Positions 18,601 through 27,206 are shown, counted from the first letter of the stretch. The stretch is 64,000 bases of DNA from Paludibacteraceae bacterium (GCA_024401495.1 JAKSKW010000001.1:62001-126000); one strand, 5' to 3'. The notes: generated by a model not told the origin, from the letters alone. Made by a program: numbers and translations.

Positions 18601-20141
18601 TGCGTGATTTCGATTTCAACATCGACTACACTAATGTCAAGTACACATTCACAGACACTGTATGGATGAGGCACAACTCATTCCGTCTCGACGGCATCAA
18701 TATCAAAGATCAGGAAGGCAACGACGGATTGCTGTCGGCGCTCATTCTCTGCGAAGGATTCCTACATTGGAAATATGCCGTCAATCTCGACTCCAAGCAT
18801 CTGCTTGCTCTCAACACAAACGAGACAGACAATGAGCTATTCTATGGAAAAGCATACATCGACGGAAAGGTGGGAGTGTCTGGTAGTGGAGACGAATTGA
18901 ACGTCGATCTTAAGGCAAAGACTAAGAAAGACAGCAAATTGGTAGTACCTCTCGACGGAGCGAAAGGTGTGGACGACGCTGGATTCATAACCTTCAAGAA
19001 GAGTTCTAAGATGACCACACAGGAGTTGCGCAGAGCAAGAAGACAAAGAATCCAGAAGATACGCGAAGAGAAAGAGGAGACTCCGCTTATTGTGAACGTC
19101 AACGCCGCTATTGAGGCAACCCCAGACGCTCAAGTGTCGTTGATTCTCGACCAGAAACTCGGCGATATGATCCGTGCAAGAGGAAATGGAAACCTAACAT
19201 TCAACTACGACGGAAGAGACGACCAGTTCAAGATGTACGGACAATATCAGATCACGAAGGGAGACTATCTGTTTACAATCCAGAGTATCATTGCCAGAAA
19301 GTTTGAATTGCTTGACGGAAGTACAGTGCGTTGGAACGGAGACCCTACAGCCGCAGTGGTGGATATTGATGCCAAATATACGCTTAACGCATACGTTGGC
19401 GACATTCTTGCGGAAGACAACGTCACATCGACTCAGGTCAACTGTCTGATGGATATCTCCGGCACAATTTCACAGCCAAACGTGAAATTCGACCTCAACA
19501 TGCCTAATATCGACGACGACATGATGCGCAAAGTGAGAAGTGTGATCAACACCGATGAAGCTATGAACAGAAACGTCGCCAGCCTTCTTGCTTTCGGAAC
19601 ATTCAACACAAGCGATTTGGGTGGAAACAGCAGTATGTCAGCCGTAGGATTCGCAGCATTGTCATCTGAGATCAGCGGTTTGCTTTCTAAGATCAACAAT
19701 GATGTCAACGTCGGATTTAACGTCCGACCAGACCAATTTACGCAGAACACGGAATTTGAGGTGGCCCTATCCACAGGATTATTCAACGACCGTTTGCTTC
19801 TAAACGGAAACTTTGGAAAACGAGAAGGAATATCGGCTATGCAGGATGAAATAAGCAGTAGCCCAATCGTCGACTTTGATGTGGAATACAAGATATCTTC
19901 AAACGGAAGATTACGTGGAAAAGCCTTCAACCGTGCTTCCAACAGTTACCTTCGTAAACTTGAGTCGCAAACCCAAGGATTAGGATTATTGTATCGTCAC
20001 GACTACGACGATGCTGAGGAGTTGATTAGCACATACATCTCTCCATTCAAGAAAATGTTTGGAAAGAAGCGTAGGAAAAACGATAACGTTAACGTTGACG
20101 TTGACGAAAACGATAACGAAAACAATAACGAAAAGAAGTAG
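15630..20141 (+). CDS. tamB: TamB, inner-membrane-anchored translocation and assembly protein
   Basis: The 1503-residue protein has an N-terminal membrane anchor (LAALVFSLFTAAYF), a very long run of beta strands of the AsmA/DUF490 groove type and a C-terminal TamB domain (DFDVEYKISSNGRLRGKAFN near residue 1405). It works with TamL across the envelope. The listed start is GTG. The open frame continues upstream as KIKKLTYIV with ideal anchor-flanking lysines but no ATG; an ATG at 15586 would join it only if one A were added to the AAAA run at 15594-15597. So either GTG is used with a short anchor, or the sequence carries a 1-base deletion. The tail (NDNVNVDVDENDNENNNEKK) is encoded by a hexanucleotide microsatellite. 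Confidence 0.88.
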   Translation: MLILAALVFSLFTAAYFVLQNEQLQSKVVRKVTKDLEVRTGADVSLDRIDWNFPNAFIINQLYISDEEKDTLLYVDRAKVTLNVLPLFKSCISFRTIQFTEADARIKYLKERQKYNYDFLVDAFSTPNDTTSFDWDFDIESLAFTNCKMDFIADDEISHVDSAFCPQHISLNDINGALFIKESMFNDAQEYRLHRLHFKERSGLELSNLSTTMTVTENEIKFDEFVTQTQNSQLALSHASIQLPKIRENFHRYTDSKIDIALKPSNIHLADFSALFHSFRNSKDDIRLSGSIIGSKHEMNLKSLQMDMGETMTFDADFKFTDIFSIDSIGIDVKFNSITLTASDAKKLGQLIIDRPVYLPPVADSLGLIRFSGNVNGKFKELYADGELSTDGGNITTDVVIKANDNKYEKFGIIGATSAKNFDLTKLFGKESGLGKTAFELEVDIQKVEAEKFDMELAGKIDTIYFKDYLYQGVTLNGKLNDRSYTGNFSLKDDNITCEFEGNVNMKHRDIPVMNFTASIKDANIDKLNWIESEDPITVSFDITTNCTGKTIDDLSGSVTLDNFLCTRGDRYLYLNLFTLNTVPAKNGKKRINVISDYINGNVEGRYSFVTLVDNMKQIAYSYLPTLKEMDTKYIEPTSSESDNDFSFNFTIENTEPINDIFELPVVIQQKSSLKGFINDSTKKFQLRFEAPLFIYNDNIVEDALLLVENPHDDLKVVCRSTYSDPDKRRFPYYISLNSNAKNDNLDLRLSFSNSEDVTYSGNLSLKTALKGYTKEGLSADISIIPSKVVIKDSVWSIGAGEIALRPKLLDVKKFEIENSYQKFHAQGKTTDLKDDSLRIWFTDLDVTQFSKILDNKYITFGGIGDGDFYLTKLFSNPTIEGKLGLYDAYLNNYPFGDMQAEFGYDKKNNTLIFGTDVITAWETHEKSVIDGAVYFDNDSLFIDGKLRDIDMKFLRIWLDGVLSNNTGVLNTDVLAYGKFDNIGLEGMGLVRDFDFNIDYTNVKYTFTDTVWMRHNSFRLDGINIKDQEGNDGLLSALILCEGFLHWKYAVNLDSKHLLALNTNETDNELFYGKAYIDGKVGVSGSGDELNVDLKAKTKKDSKLVVPLDGAKGVDDAGFITFKKSSKMTTQELRRARRQRIQKIREEKEETPLIVNVNAAIEATPDAQVSLILDQKLGDMIRARGNGNLTFNYDGRDDQFKMYGQYQITKGDYLFTIQSIIARKFELLDGSTVRWNGDPTAAVVDIDAKYTLNAYVGDILAEDNVTSTQVNCLMDISGTISQPNVKFDLNMPNIDDDMMRKVRSVINTDEAMNRNVASLLAFGTFNTSDLGGNSSMSAVGFAALSSEISGLLSKINNDVNVGFNVRPDQFTQNTEFEVALSTGLFNDRLLLNGNFGKREGISAMQDEISSSPIVDFDVEYKISSNGRLRGKAFNRASNSYLRKLESQTQGLGLLYRHDYDDAEELISTYISPFKKMFGKKRRKNDNVNVDVDENDNENNNEKK
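20079..20139 (+). repeat. AACGTT/AACGAA hexamer microsatellite in the tamB tail
   Basis: Units of AACGAT, AACGTT, GACGTT and AACGAA read in frame to give an Asn/Asp/Val/Glu tail. Related tracts are at 25799-25866, 43522-43549, 45048-45072 and 61160-61205. Confidence 0.75.
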
Positions 20142-20143
20142 GA

Positions 20144-20806
20144 ATGACAGCGAACATTTGCATAACACTCTCTATAATTGTCTCTATAGTCATATTTCTA
20201 TGGGCTATAAAGCAAAGAGGAGGCACACACTATTTTCTTGCTGTGTCTTATACCTGCGCTCTACTTCCAATTGTCTGTTTTTGTCTATTTGGGCCATCAT
20301 CTGTAGATACTTTTATAAAAGAAACAGTTTTATACTCATTTTTCACTTTTCCGATAGCACTATTTTTCACCATAGTATTCTTTTGTATTGCTTATAAGTT
20401 AGGAGCAACAAATATACCAGTCGAAACCAGCGTTTCTAAACCAATACCTCTGAAATGGTTTTGCTATGTGTTACTAAATGGAGTTGTGATTAATAGTGTC
20501 CTTTATATTACGTTTGGGAGCAAAGAGATTTTATGTTACATAACGTCCACCGCTCTTATCATTCTACAATATCCGATTCTTTGTAAAATGGAAAATTGGA
20601 CAAAGAAATCACTCATACTCACAGCGACCATGTTGATTTTCTTATTCCTCTTCTATTTTATTCATATAAAATACGACACAGATAAAACGGTTTTAAGCAA
20701 TATTGGTTCCGCAATGGGGATAACACTAATGGGATTCTGTTCTGGTTCTTTTTACCTAATGTTCATCATATGGATGAACTACGCATTAAGAAAGAGATTA
20801 TTCTAA
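20144..20806 (+). CDS. Hypothetical multi-pass membrane protein
   Basis: The 220-residue protein begins two bases after the tamB stop and has about six hydrophobic segments (residues about 4-20, 28-47, 63-84, 108-128, 131-148, 157-174, with a last one near 195-213). No family is recognised. Tight spacing suggests co-expression with tamB. It differs from its neighbours in using more A/T-rich codons. Confidence 0.6.
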   Translation: MTANICITLSIIVSIVIFLWAIKQRGGTHYFLAVSYTCALLPIVCFCLFGPSSVDTFIKETVLYSFFTFPIALFFTIVFFCIAYKLGATNIPVETSVSKPIPLKWFCYVLLNGVVINSVLYITFGSKEILCYITSTALIILQYPILCKMENWTKKSLILTATMLIFLFLFYFIHIKYDTDKTVLSNIGSAMGITLMGFCSGSFYLMFIIWMNYALRKRLF

Positions 20807-20815
20807 ACGTCAACG

Positions 20816-21781
20816 TCATATTTTCCCTTCTTTCTCAAATTTCGTCATTTGATAAGTATTGAAGAGATTCTGCCACAGGCTATAAAAACCTCCAGCAATC
20901 GCACACGACGGATGAAGGAATGTGGAGCCAAGCCAGATGATGAAGACAGTGTTACGCTGGGCCAAACCCTGCCCTGCACCGATATGTTCACCATATTTTC
21001 TGCCTATCTTTTTGCCAAAGAAAAACAAAAAGGCACATACCACCATAGAGACAAACGCAACCGCTATCTCAATCGGTATTCCAAACTCACTCGAAATCAG
21101 ATATCGTAAAGTCAACGAGATCGCCAGGCACATCGCCACAGCCCAAAGGTACAAAGGCAGATCTCGCCACTTCTTGACTGTATCAATCACCTTAGGGAAA
21201 AATATCTGCGTTGCCAAAGCCGCCAAAATCGGAATGACAAGGAGCGGCGTGACACGTCTTAAAATCATCAAAAAGCTATCGTAGATGGAATAATCCTGCG
21301 TCGACATAAAAGGAATCATCACAGGTACAAAAAAGGCTGTAATGAGGTTAGAAATCAAAGTATAGGTGGTTGTGGTCTCACTATTGCCTCCCCAACGCTG
21401 TGTCAGCACGACGACGCTTCCTGTAGCTGTTGGGCTGGCGACGCAGATGAAAGCGGCTTCAGCCAACACCACGAACTTTGTGTCCTGCAGTAGCGACGCG
21501 ATGACAGTAATCACCGTCATCACTGTTATTTGAAACAGAAACAGCATCAGATGCCAACGAGTGAATTTCAACTTACGGAGATTCACTTTGCAGAATGTCA
21601 CGTAAAGCATAACAAGCACCATCGTCGGAATAAGGAAATCCACGATTGCGTTTACTGCGCTACGAGTTGACACAGACAAATCCAGATTATGATAGATCAA
21701 ATAGGCAGTGATGCCGAACACCATTGCTATCATCAGAATATACTGGTTGATGAAATGATTTATTTTCTCTTTCGTTGACAT
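20816..21781 (-). CDS. Bile acid:sodium symporter (BASS/SBF-like) family transporter
   Basis: The 321-residue protein has about nine to ten hydrophobic helices and the two BASS crossover motifs: CVASPTATGSVVVLTQ near residue 118 and GAGQGLAQRNTVFIIWLGST near 274. Known members move organic anions with sodium. The Bacteroidetes branch is uncharacterised as far as I know, so the substrate is open. It is convergent with the membrane gene at 20144 (10 bp apart). Confidence 0.75.
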   Translation of the reverse strand: MSTKEKINHFINQYILMIAMVFGITAYLIYHNLDLSVSTRSAVNAIVDFLIPTMVLVMLYVTFCKVNLRKLKFTRWHLMLFLFQITVMTVITVIASLLQDTKFVVLAEAAFICVASPTATGSVVVLTQRWGGNSETTTTYTLISNLITAFFVPVMIPFMSTQDYSIYDSFLMILRRVTPLLVIPILAALATQIFFPKVIDTVKKWRDLPLYLWAVAMCLAISLTLRYLISSEFGIPIEIAVAFVSMVVCAFLFFFGKKIGRKYGEHIGAGQGLAQRNTVFIIWLGSTFLHPSCAIAGGFYSLWQNLFNTYQMTKFEKEGKI

Positions 21782-21818
21782 CTATTTCAAAATTTATTCT
21801 CTATAAATTATTATACGA

Positions 21819-21903
21819 ATTGGTCAAACACGCTAATTTTTATACGCTCGTCCTACGGGCTCGCGTTGGAGGAGGGGCAAGGGCTTCCGCCCTTTGCAAA
21901 ACC
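21819..21903. repeat. Family B palindromic element, copy 2 (right end lost)
   Basis: It begins TTGGTCAAACACGC, contains the hairpin GCTCGTCCTACGGGCTCGC and an AGGGCTTCCGCCCT arm, and then stops where the family E element begins. The terminal CAATCCTCA and right inverted repeat are missing. Confidence 0.75.
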
Positions 21904-21910
21904 TATCTAG

Positions 21911-22129
21911 AACAGAAAACGTGCCCGATAAATAACAACTTCGTTGTGGCACTGGAAAACAGACATTCAAATGTCTTGAAAACGCTTAACGCGGAAAAAG
22001 AAACATAAGAAAACTTTGTGACAGGTTTTCAATTGTTAATGTTTTCCCCGTTTTTTGGGGGGTCCAGAACAAACGAGTTTGTGGGTTTTCCAAGCGTATA
22101 ATATTTTATATAAAACGCTGTTTTCTGTT
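21911..22129. mobile_element. Family E MITE-like element, copy 2
   Basis: It has the same ends as 14182-14402 (AACAGAAAACGTGCC at left, CGCTGTTTTCTGTT at right) and the same series of internal hairpins. Small indels break any shared frame. Like copy 1 it sits just upstream of a minus-strand gene. The gap 21782-22246 is filled by this, family B copy 2 and a terminator. Confidence 0.75.
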
Positions 22130-22199
22130 TAATAAATATATTAAAGAGTTGTTCAAAATGAGCTTTACTTATAATCTATAGGACAGAGCCAAAAACAAA

Positions 22200-22234
22200 C
22201 AAGGCCGAGATGAAATCCCGACCTTGCCTTTATG
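22200..22234 (-). terminator. Terminator of the papain-like protease gene
   Basis: On the minus strand CAAGGTCGGGAT pairs imperfectly with ATCTCGGCCTTG and runs into a TTTGTTTTT stretch. Confidence 0.65.
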
Positions 22235-22246
22235 AATCAACACTGA

Positions 22247-23740
22247 TTACTTAGACTCTGCTGCCAAGCGACCGAGCAACTCAGCACCTGTGTAATCGTT
22301 TACAATCTTGTCTCTCAAATCAGTAGTTAGGATCTTAACCTCGTTTGTGATTTCGTTGTTGAACACCTTCAATGGCTTAGCATCAGCAGATGTGATGAAA
22401 GCGAAGTTGTTGTCAAGGTTGTCATCTGCAGAATTGTTCTTTGGATCAAGAGCCAAGAACATATAGCAGTCAGCATCTGTAGAAAGTCCGTCGCAGAACT
22501 GTGATGGCAACTGATACTCGATAGTCAACATCTTACCCAAAACATCTGAAGCCTTAGCTCCCGCAGGAATTACAGCGTTTACCTTAGCATCAGCCAAAGT
22601 TGCCTTTGAATGGAAATGCTTCTTCTTGTATAGTGAGTAAACGACGTCGCAATCAGCCAAGTTAACATTGCTTGTTCCGTTGTTAACGATATCATAAGTC
22701 AGCTTACGATAACCATTAATAAGAGCTTCATCTGCGACAACCTCAAGTTTCAAATCAACACCTGAAACACCTCTTGTAGCAGCAGTGTTGTTTGAGTATG
22801 CATTAGCATTGTTAGATGCAGACCATACACCGAAAGCAAAGTTGCTTATGAAGTGACCATAACCAACCCAGATATATCCGTTATCACCCCACTCTGTTGA
22901 TCCCCATGAGTTCTGAATACGGAATGCCTTTCTTGTATCATCGTAACCTACAACCAACATAGCGTGGTAAGCGTGACCACCGTTGTAAGAATCTGGATCG
23001 TCAACTGAGATTGTTGCGCTTGAATTCCAACGCATGAAATTCTCACCAAGTTTAGCACCAACCACAAGTGGACCCTCGTTCAACTTAGCCTTCAAGTTAG
23101 GAATTGTCATACCGTAAGAGCCTGAACCAGACAACTCATTTGTGTAAGCCACCAAACGGTAAGCACCCAACTTATTGCTTGCATTACCAGTAAGAGTTGC
23201 GCCATCACAAGTCATTCTCTGACCAGTAAACGGCTTGTTTGCCATTGTTGTGGCTCCGTTAGAAATCAACACCTTGAACGCAGGATCAAAACTTGCACCG
23301 CCACACTGGTTAGATGTAGCGCTGCTATACTTAGATCTCATACCATGCCAAAGGTCGATTGGAGAAGTCTGGTAAGAAGCTGTAGACTTAGCATTTGTAC
23401 GCTTAGCATCAATATTATCAAGAGTAGTCTTCAAACCATAACCTGTGGCCCAAGCCACACATGTTCCGTATGAACCCTGATTTCCAACAGCAGGCGAATA
23501 TGCAGACCAATCTTTTGAAGAAGGTAGATTTGAATCATCTGTATCAAGATCATCCACATTCTCGTCGTCGACATCCTCGTTCTGCGGCATATAACCCATA
23601 CTGTCAAGCAGAGTCTCCAAAATGTCAAGTACAGTGTTTAATGTTGCGTCATCACAAGATGTCATAGAAAGAGGCATCGCTGCGATAGCACCACCGACAA
23701 ACAACTTGCCTACTCGGCAACGTAGATTCTTTATATTCAT
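22247..23740 (-). CDS. Papain-like (C1 family) cysteine protease lipoprotein
   Basis: The 497-residue protein has a lipoprotein-type signal (PLSMTSC, Cys about residue 29), an acidic DVDDENVDDLDTDDS stretch and a C1-peptidase domain. Catalytic residues: Gln and Cys in NQGSYGTCVAWA (about residues 87-98), His in GGHAYHAMLVVGYDD (about 255) and Asn in QNSWGSTEWGDNGYIW (about 275). There is no long inhibitory prodomain. A C-terminal beta domain follows (about residues 330-497, LKLEVVADEALINGYRKLTY). It is probably an outer-membrane-anchored exoprotease. The pentapeptide lipoprotein gene ends 15 bases before its start. Confidence 0.85.
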   Translation of the reverse strand: MNIKNLRCRVGKLFVGGAIAAMPLSMTSCDDATLNTVLDILETLLDSMGYMPQNEDVDDENVDDLDTDDSNLPSSKDWSAYSPAVGNQGSYGTCVAWATGYGLKTTLDNIDAKRTNAKSTASYQTSPIDLWHGMRSKYSSATSNQCGGASFDPAFKVLISNGATTMANKPFTGQRMTCDGATLTGNASNKLGAYRLVAYTNELSGSGSYGMTIPNLKAKLNEGPLVVGAKLGENFMRWNSSATISVDDPDSYNGGHAYHAMLVVGYDDTRKAFRIQNSWGSTEWGDNGYIWVGYGHFISNFAFGVWSASNNANAYSNNTAATRGVSGVDLKLEVVADEALINGYRKLTYDIVNNGTSNVNLADCDVVYSLYKKKHFHSKATLADAKVNAVIPAGAKASDVLGKMLTIEYQLPSQFCDGLSTDADCYMFLALDPKNNSADDNLDNNFAFITSADAKPLKVFNNEITNEVKILTTDLRDKIVNDYTGAELLGRLAAESK

Positions 23741-23755
23741 ATCTTTTTATTTTGG

Positions 23756-24862
23756 TTATTCTTTAACAACACTTTTATTAGTTGCCTTATCTTTTATCTC
23801 AATATTGCTAGGATTGCCATCATCCTTCTTAACTTCAGATTCATCGTTATCTTTTTTCTTACCCAAAGTAAAAATGTGTCGCTCTCGTTTTAGAGAACTA
23901 TAGTTACACTCTTCGTTAGCAACCTTATCAATTCTCACATTAGACAAGTCTGGAAAGAAAAAGAACAAAGATTCACTCATGTCCATGACATTAGCTGTTG
24001 AGTTTGAGAATCGGCTTGGAGAATTGAACACACAATAGTTAAGTGTAATCTTACCCAAGATTTCAGCATGAGTCATGATAACAGGAGCCAAGAATTTGGA
24101 ATAAGACAAATCAAAATCGTGGTTGAACTTAGAATAATTAAACAACGCCGAGCCTCGTACAGTCATGTTAGAAAAAATCGCGTCACCCTCGAATGTAGTG
24201 TTGTTCATCATCAACTCGGAGCAGATCAACTTATGGAAATTCGCGTCGCCTTTGAATGTAGCATCCATGAACGATATATTTCCATTAGAATAGCTAGATG
24301 TAAATGAGAAATGCTTATCAGCTGTGATCTCATAGAATCTGTTGATGCCTCCACGAAGTTCTACCAAATCAAACTTAGCATTATCGCTGAAAGTAGACTT
24401 GCTGAAATCAATATTGTCTGCGACCATGACCTTTGTAAAATCGACCTCTCCACGGAAATCGCAATCTGAGAAAGTCACAGAACGACGGAAATTTGCGCTA
24501 CAAGAGAATTTATCTTTATACTTAGACTTTCCTACCACATTCCCCATAAACAAACAATGATTGAAATATAGCGGAACCTCAACGTCAACTTCAACAGCCA
24601 CACCAGAGGTAATTCTTGGATCACCACACTGAGTAAAATCCAAATCATCCCAGATCATACAATTCATAAGTTGAACTGGCTTACCTTTCTTGATCATCTT
24701 AACAATGTCAGCAGCATGATATTCAGTCATAGAACTTGAAGTAGTAGACTCCGACTCTTTCGCCTCTGCATTGTTAGCCCCTCCTATTCCACAAGAAACG
24801 TTGAAAAAAGAGAATAGCAACAACACTGCTAACTTTATGAAATAAATCTGTGATTTAGCCAT
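23756..24862 (-). CDS. Pentapeptide-repeat-like lipoprotein
   Basis: The 368-residue protein has a lipoprotein signal (FFNVSCG) and, from about residue 100 to 300, repeats of the A(D/N)FxxxxFxxDxxFxx kind (for example VDFTKVMVADNIDFSKSTF and ANFHKLICSELMMNNTTF), which form a right-handed quadrilateral beta-helix in the pentapeptide-repeat family. The C-terminus is Lys/Glu/Asp-rich. It precedes the papain-like protease in one transcript. Such helices often bind partners; inhibition or docking of the protease is only a guess. Confidence 0.7.
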   Translation of the reverse strand: MAKSQIYFIKLAVLLLFSFFNVSCGIGGANNAEAKESESTTSSSMTEYHAADIVKMIKKGKPVQLMNCMIWDDLDFTQCGDPRITSGVAVEVDVEVPLYFNHCLFMGNVVGKSKYKDKFSCSANFRRSVTFSDCDFRGEVDFTKVMVADNIDFSKSTFSDNAKFDLVELRGGINRFYEITADKHFSFTSSYSNGNISFMDATFKGDANFHKLICSELMMNNTTFEGDAIFSNMTVRGSALFNYSKFNHDFDLSYSKFLAPVIMTHAEILGKITLNYCVFNSPSRFSNSTANVMDMSESLFFFFPDLSNVRIDKVANEECNYSSLKRERHIFTLGKKKDNDESEVKKDDGNPSNIEIKDKATNKSVVKE

Positions 24863-24989
24863 TATAATATACCTTTATTTACTCTATTCAAAAGACAAAG
24901 GTAATTTATTTTTAAATACCTGACGTCATAATGCAAGTGAAAATTGACTCCGGCACAGAAAAAAAAAGGACAATAAAAAGCAAAAAAGA

Positions 24990-25016
24990 AGGAGACGCAA
25001 TTTCTCGCGTCTCCTT
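24990..25016 (-). terminator. Terminator of the FKBP cluster
   Basis: GGAGACGC pairs with GCGTCTCC across a 9-base loop. On the minus strand it is followed by a TTCTTTTTTGCTTTTT stretch. Confidence 0.75.
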
Positions 25017-25042
25017 TTATCGAACTTAAAAAGACATTCAAA

Positions 25043-25786
25043 TTATCTGTGAGGTCTCATAGGACGCATTGGCATCTCTGGATCTACCTCTACAAGTTCA
25101 ACCTCGAATGTGATGCATGATCCTGGAGGAATTGAGCCGGCCTCGCCATCACCGTAAGCCAAACGAGCTGGAATTACAAGTTCAGCCTTACCACCCTGCT
25201 TCATCATCTTGATACCCTCTGCGAATCCAGGGATAACGCCTCTTACGTTGAATATAGCTGGCTCGCCGCGCTCGATTGAGCTGTCGAATACAGTACCGTC
25301 GATCAACTTACCTACGTAGTTAACCTTAACGAACGAAGAGTCTGAAGCCGGCTTACCTGTACCCTCAACGATTGACTTGTAGTGCAATCCTGAAGCTGTA
25401 ACCTGAACACCCTCCTGAGCCTTATTCGACTCCAAGAAGACCTCTTCTTTCGCTCTGTTCTCCTTGATCTGAGCGTCTCGAACTTTTGTAATGTACTCCT
25501 GTATTACGTTTTTTACTTCATCGTAAGACATAGGAAGCTTATCCTCATCCACTGCCTTAAACGACTCTGCGAAACCTGCAATTAGAGCATCTCTATTGAT
25601 TGTGTCACCTGGAAATTTTTCCAAATTGTGTTTTAAGTCATCTCCCACGCTAATACCAAGAGCGTAAGACACAGAATCAACATCTGACTTCAAATCTTTT
25701 ACCGAAACCGAAGTCGCCTGCTTCTGGCAAGATGTCGCTGCTAGTAGTGCCATTACAGACACTGCTGTCATAAAATGTTTTCTCAT
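25043..25786 (-). CDS. FKBP-type peptidyl-prolyl isomerase lipoprotein
   Basis: The 247-residue protein has a lipoprotein signal (LLAATSCQ), an N-terminal FKBP dimerisation helix region (SVSYALGISVGDDLKHNLEK) and a C-terminal FKBP domain (VKVNYVGKLIDGTVFDSS, GVIPGFAEGIKMMKQGGKAE, LAYGDGEAGSIPPGSCITFE). It folds periplasmic or outer-membrane proteins. Last of three FKBP genes on one strand. Confidence 0.9.
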   Translation of the reverse strand: MRKHFMTAVSVMALLAATSCQKQATSVSVKDLKSDVDSVSYALGISVGDDLKHNLEKFPGDTINRDALIAGFAESFKAVDEDKLPMSYDEVKNVIQEYITKVRDAQIKENRAKEEVFLESNKAQEGVQVTASGLHYKSIVEGTGKPASDSSFVKVNYVGKLIDGTVFDSSIERGEPAIFNVRGVIPGFAEGIKMMKQGGKAELVIPARLAYGDGEAGSIPPGSCITFEVELVEVDPEMPMRPMRPHR

Positions 25787-25798
25787 TATATTGTATTT

Positions 25799-25866
25799 TT
25801 CTTTTTTTTCGTTTTCGTTTTCGTTTTCGTTTTGGTCTTCGTCTTCGTTTTCATCAACGTCAACGT
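25799..25866. repeat. Hexamer microsatellite between two FKBP genes
   Basis: A tract of CGTTTT units followed by CGTCTTCGTTTTCATCAACG and GTCAACGTT. It is the same microsatellite type as in the tamB tail and the TPP riboswitch. Confidence 0.75.
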
Positions 25867-26613
25867 TTACATTGTACGCTGGTAAGGCTTGAACTGGAAC
25901 TTCGCAGAACTACGAGTCTGAGCCTTTTCGATACCAAGAAGTTCAACATCAAAAATCAAAATTGAATTAGGTTTGATCTTTCCCATAGCACGTGGACCAT
26001 AAGCTAATTCAGATGGGATGTAGAACTTATATTTGCTTCCGACACTCATCAACTGGATTCCCTCTGTCCAACCTGGGATCACCTTGTTAAGTTCGAAAGA
26101 GATTGGCGACGCAGAGCTGTCGAAGATAGTACCGTCAGTCAACGTACCTGTATAAGTGACAGACACCTTATCTGTTGCTTTTGGCTTATCACCAGTACCC
26201 TCAGTAACGACCTGATACTGTAGACCAGAAGCTGTCTCCTTCACACCCGGTTTTGTCTTATTGTTAGCTAACCAAATCTTATTAGCAGCCAAATCTTTCA
26301 TAGCCTTCTCCTGCTCGGCTTTCTGCATCACACTCATAAATACAGTGTTGGCATCAGCCACCTTGATCTTCAAAAGTGCGGTATCCTTATTTAAAGTGTT
26401 CTTCAACGCCTCACAGAATGCTGCCGTATTAACATTTTCAATAGGAAGCTGCTTAAACTGCTCCTGAAGGCTCATACCGACATTGATACCAAGAGCATAA
26501 CTTACTGAGTCGACTGCATTAGTCAACCCACCGGCATCTTTCTTAGCTCCTTTTGCGGAAGCTGAGCCCATTGCAAGCGATAATGACATTACCGCCAAAA
26601 ATAATTTTTTCAT
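25867..26613 (-). CDS. FKBP-type peptidyl-prolyl isomerase, secreted
   Basis: The 248-residue protein has a cleavable signal peptide (MKKLFLAVMSLSLAMGSASA) with no lipobox Cys, the N-terminal FKBP helical domain (DSVSYALGINVGMSL) and the FKBP core (SVTYTGTLTDGTIFDSSA, VIPGWTEGIQLMSVGSKYKF, LAYGPRAMGKIKPNSILIFD). The microsatellite begins right at its stop. Periplasmic foldase by inference. Confidence 0.9.
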   Translation of the reverse strand: MKKLFLAVMSLSLAMGSASAKGAKKDAGGLTNAVDSVSYALGINVGMSLQEQFKQLPIENVNTAAFCEALKNTLNKDTALLKIKVADANTVFMSVMQKAEQEKAMKDLAANKIWLANNKTKPGVKETASGLQYQVVTEGTGDKPKATDKVSVTYTGTLTDGTIFDSSASPISFELNKVIPGWTEGIQLMSVGSKYKFYIPSELAYGPRAMGKIKPNSILIFDVELLGIEKAQTRSSAKFQFKPYQRTM

Positions 26614-26621
26614 AATTACTC

Positions 26622-27206
26622 TTATTTAATAGCTAACAACTCAACATCGAAAATCAATGTAGAATTTGGCTCGATAGTCTCACCTGCGCCGTATTCGCCA
26701 TATGCCAATTCCGACGGAATGTAAAGCTGCCACTTTGAGCCAACAGGCATCAACTGCAAAGCCTCAACCCATCCTGGGATAACACCGTTGACTGGGAACT
26801 GAGCCGACTGACCACGCTTGTAGCTGCTGTCGAATATTGTACCGTCGATCAAACGACCTTCGTAATGACAATCTACTGTATCTGTCTCCTTTGGTTTTGC
26901 ACCTGAACCTGCAACCAAAATCTTATACTGAAGTCCGCTTGCAGTTGTTACGACACCCTCGTTATTCTTATTTTTCGCCAAAAACTCCTCGCCTGCCTTC
27001 TTGTTCTTAGACATAACTTCAGTCTTCTGCTTAGCAAAGAACTCATTGATTGCGCTCTGAGCCTCGTCGGCTGACATCTGCATCTTCTCTCCGTTGAAAA
27101 AAGACTTGATTGCACTTGCAAAATCATCAACATTAATACAATCCAAACCGCTCTGCTTCATGTTAGAAGCCATAGACATGCCAAGTGCGTAACTCAATTT
27201 ATCCAT
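26622..27206 (-). CDS. FKBP-type peptidyl-prolyl isomerase, no signal peptide
   Basis: The 194-residue protein starts MDKLSYALGMSMASNMKQSG. The -7 promoter element at 27223-27230 lies just upstream, so an in-frame ATG at 27251 would be outside the transcript. It has the N-terminal FKBP domain and the core with GRLIDGTIFDSS, GVIPGWVEALQLMPVGSKW and LAYGEYGAGETIEPNSTLIF. Lacking a signal, it is expected in the cytoplasm, unlike its two downstream paralogues. It is first in the FKBP operon. Confidence 0.88.
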   Translation of the reverse strand: MDKLSYALGMSMASNMKQSGLDCINVDDFASAIKSFFNGEKMQMSADEAQSAINEFFAKQKTEVMSKNKKAGEEFLAKNKNNEGVVTTASGLQYKILVAGSGAKPKETDTVDCHYEGRLIDGTIFDSSYKRGQSAQFPVNGVIPGWVEALQLMPVGSKWQLYIPSELAYGEYGAGETIEPNSTLIFDVELLAIK

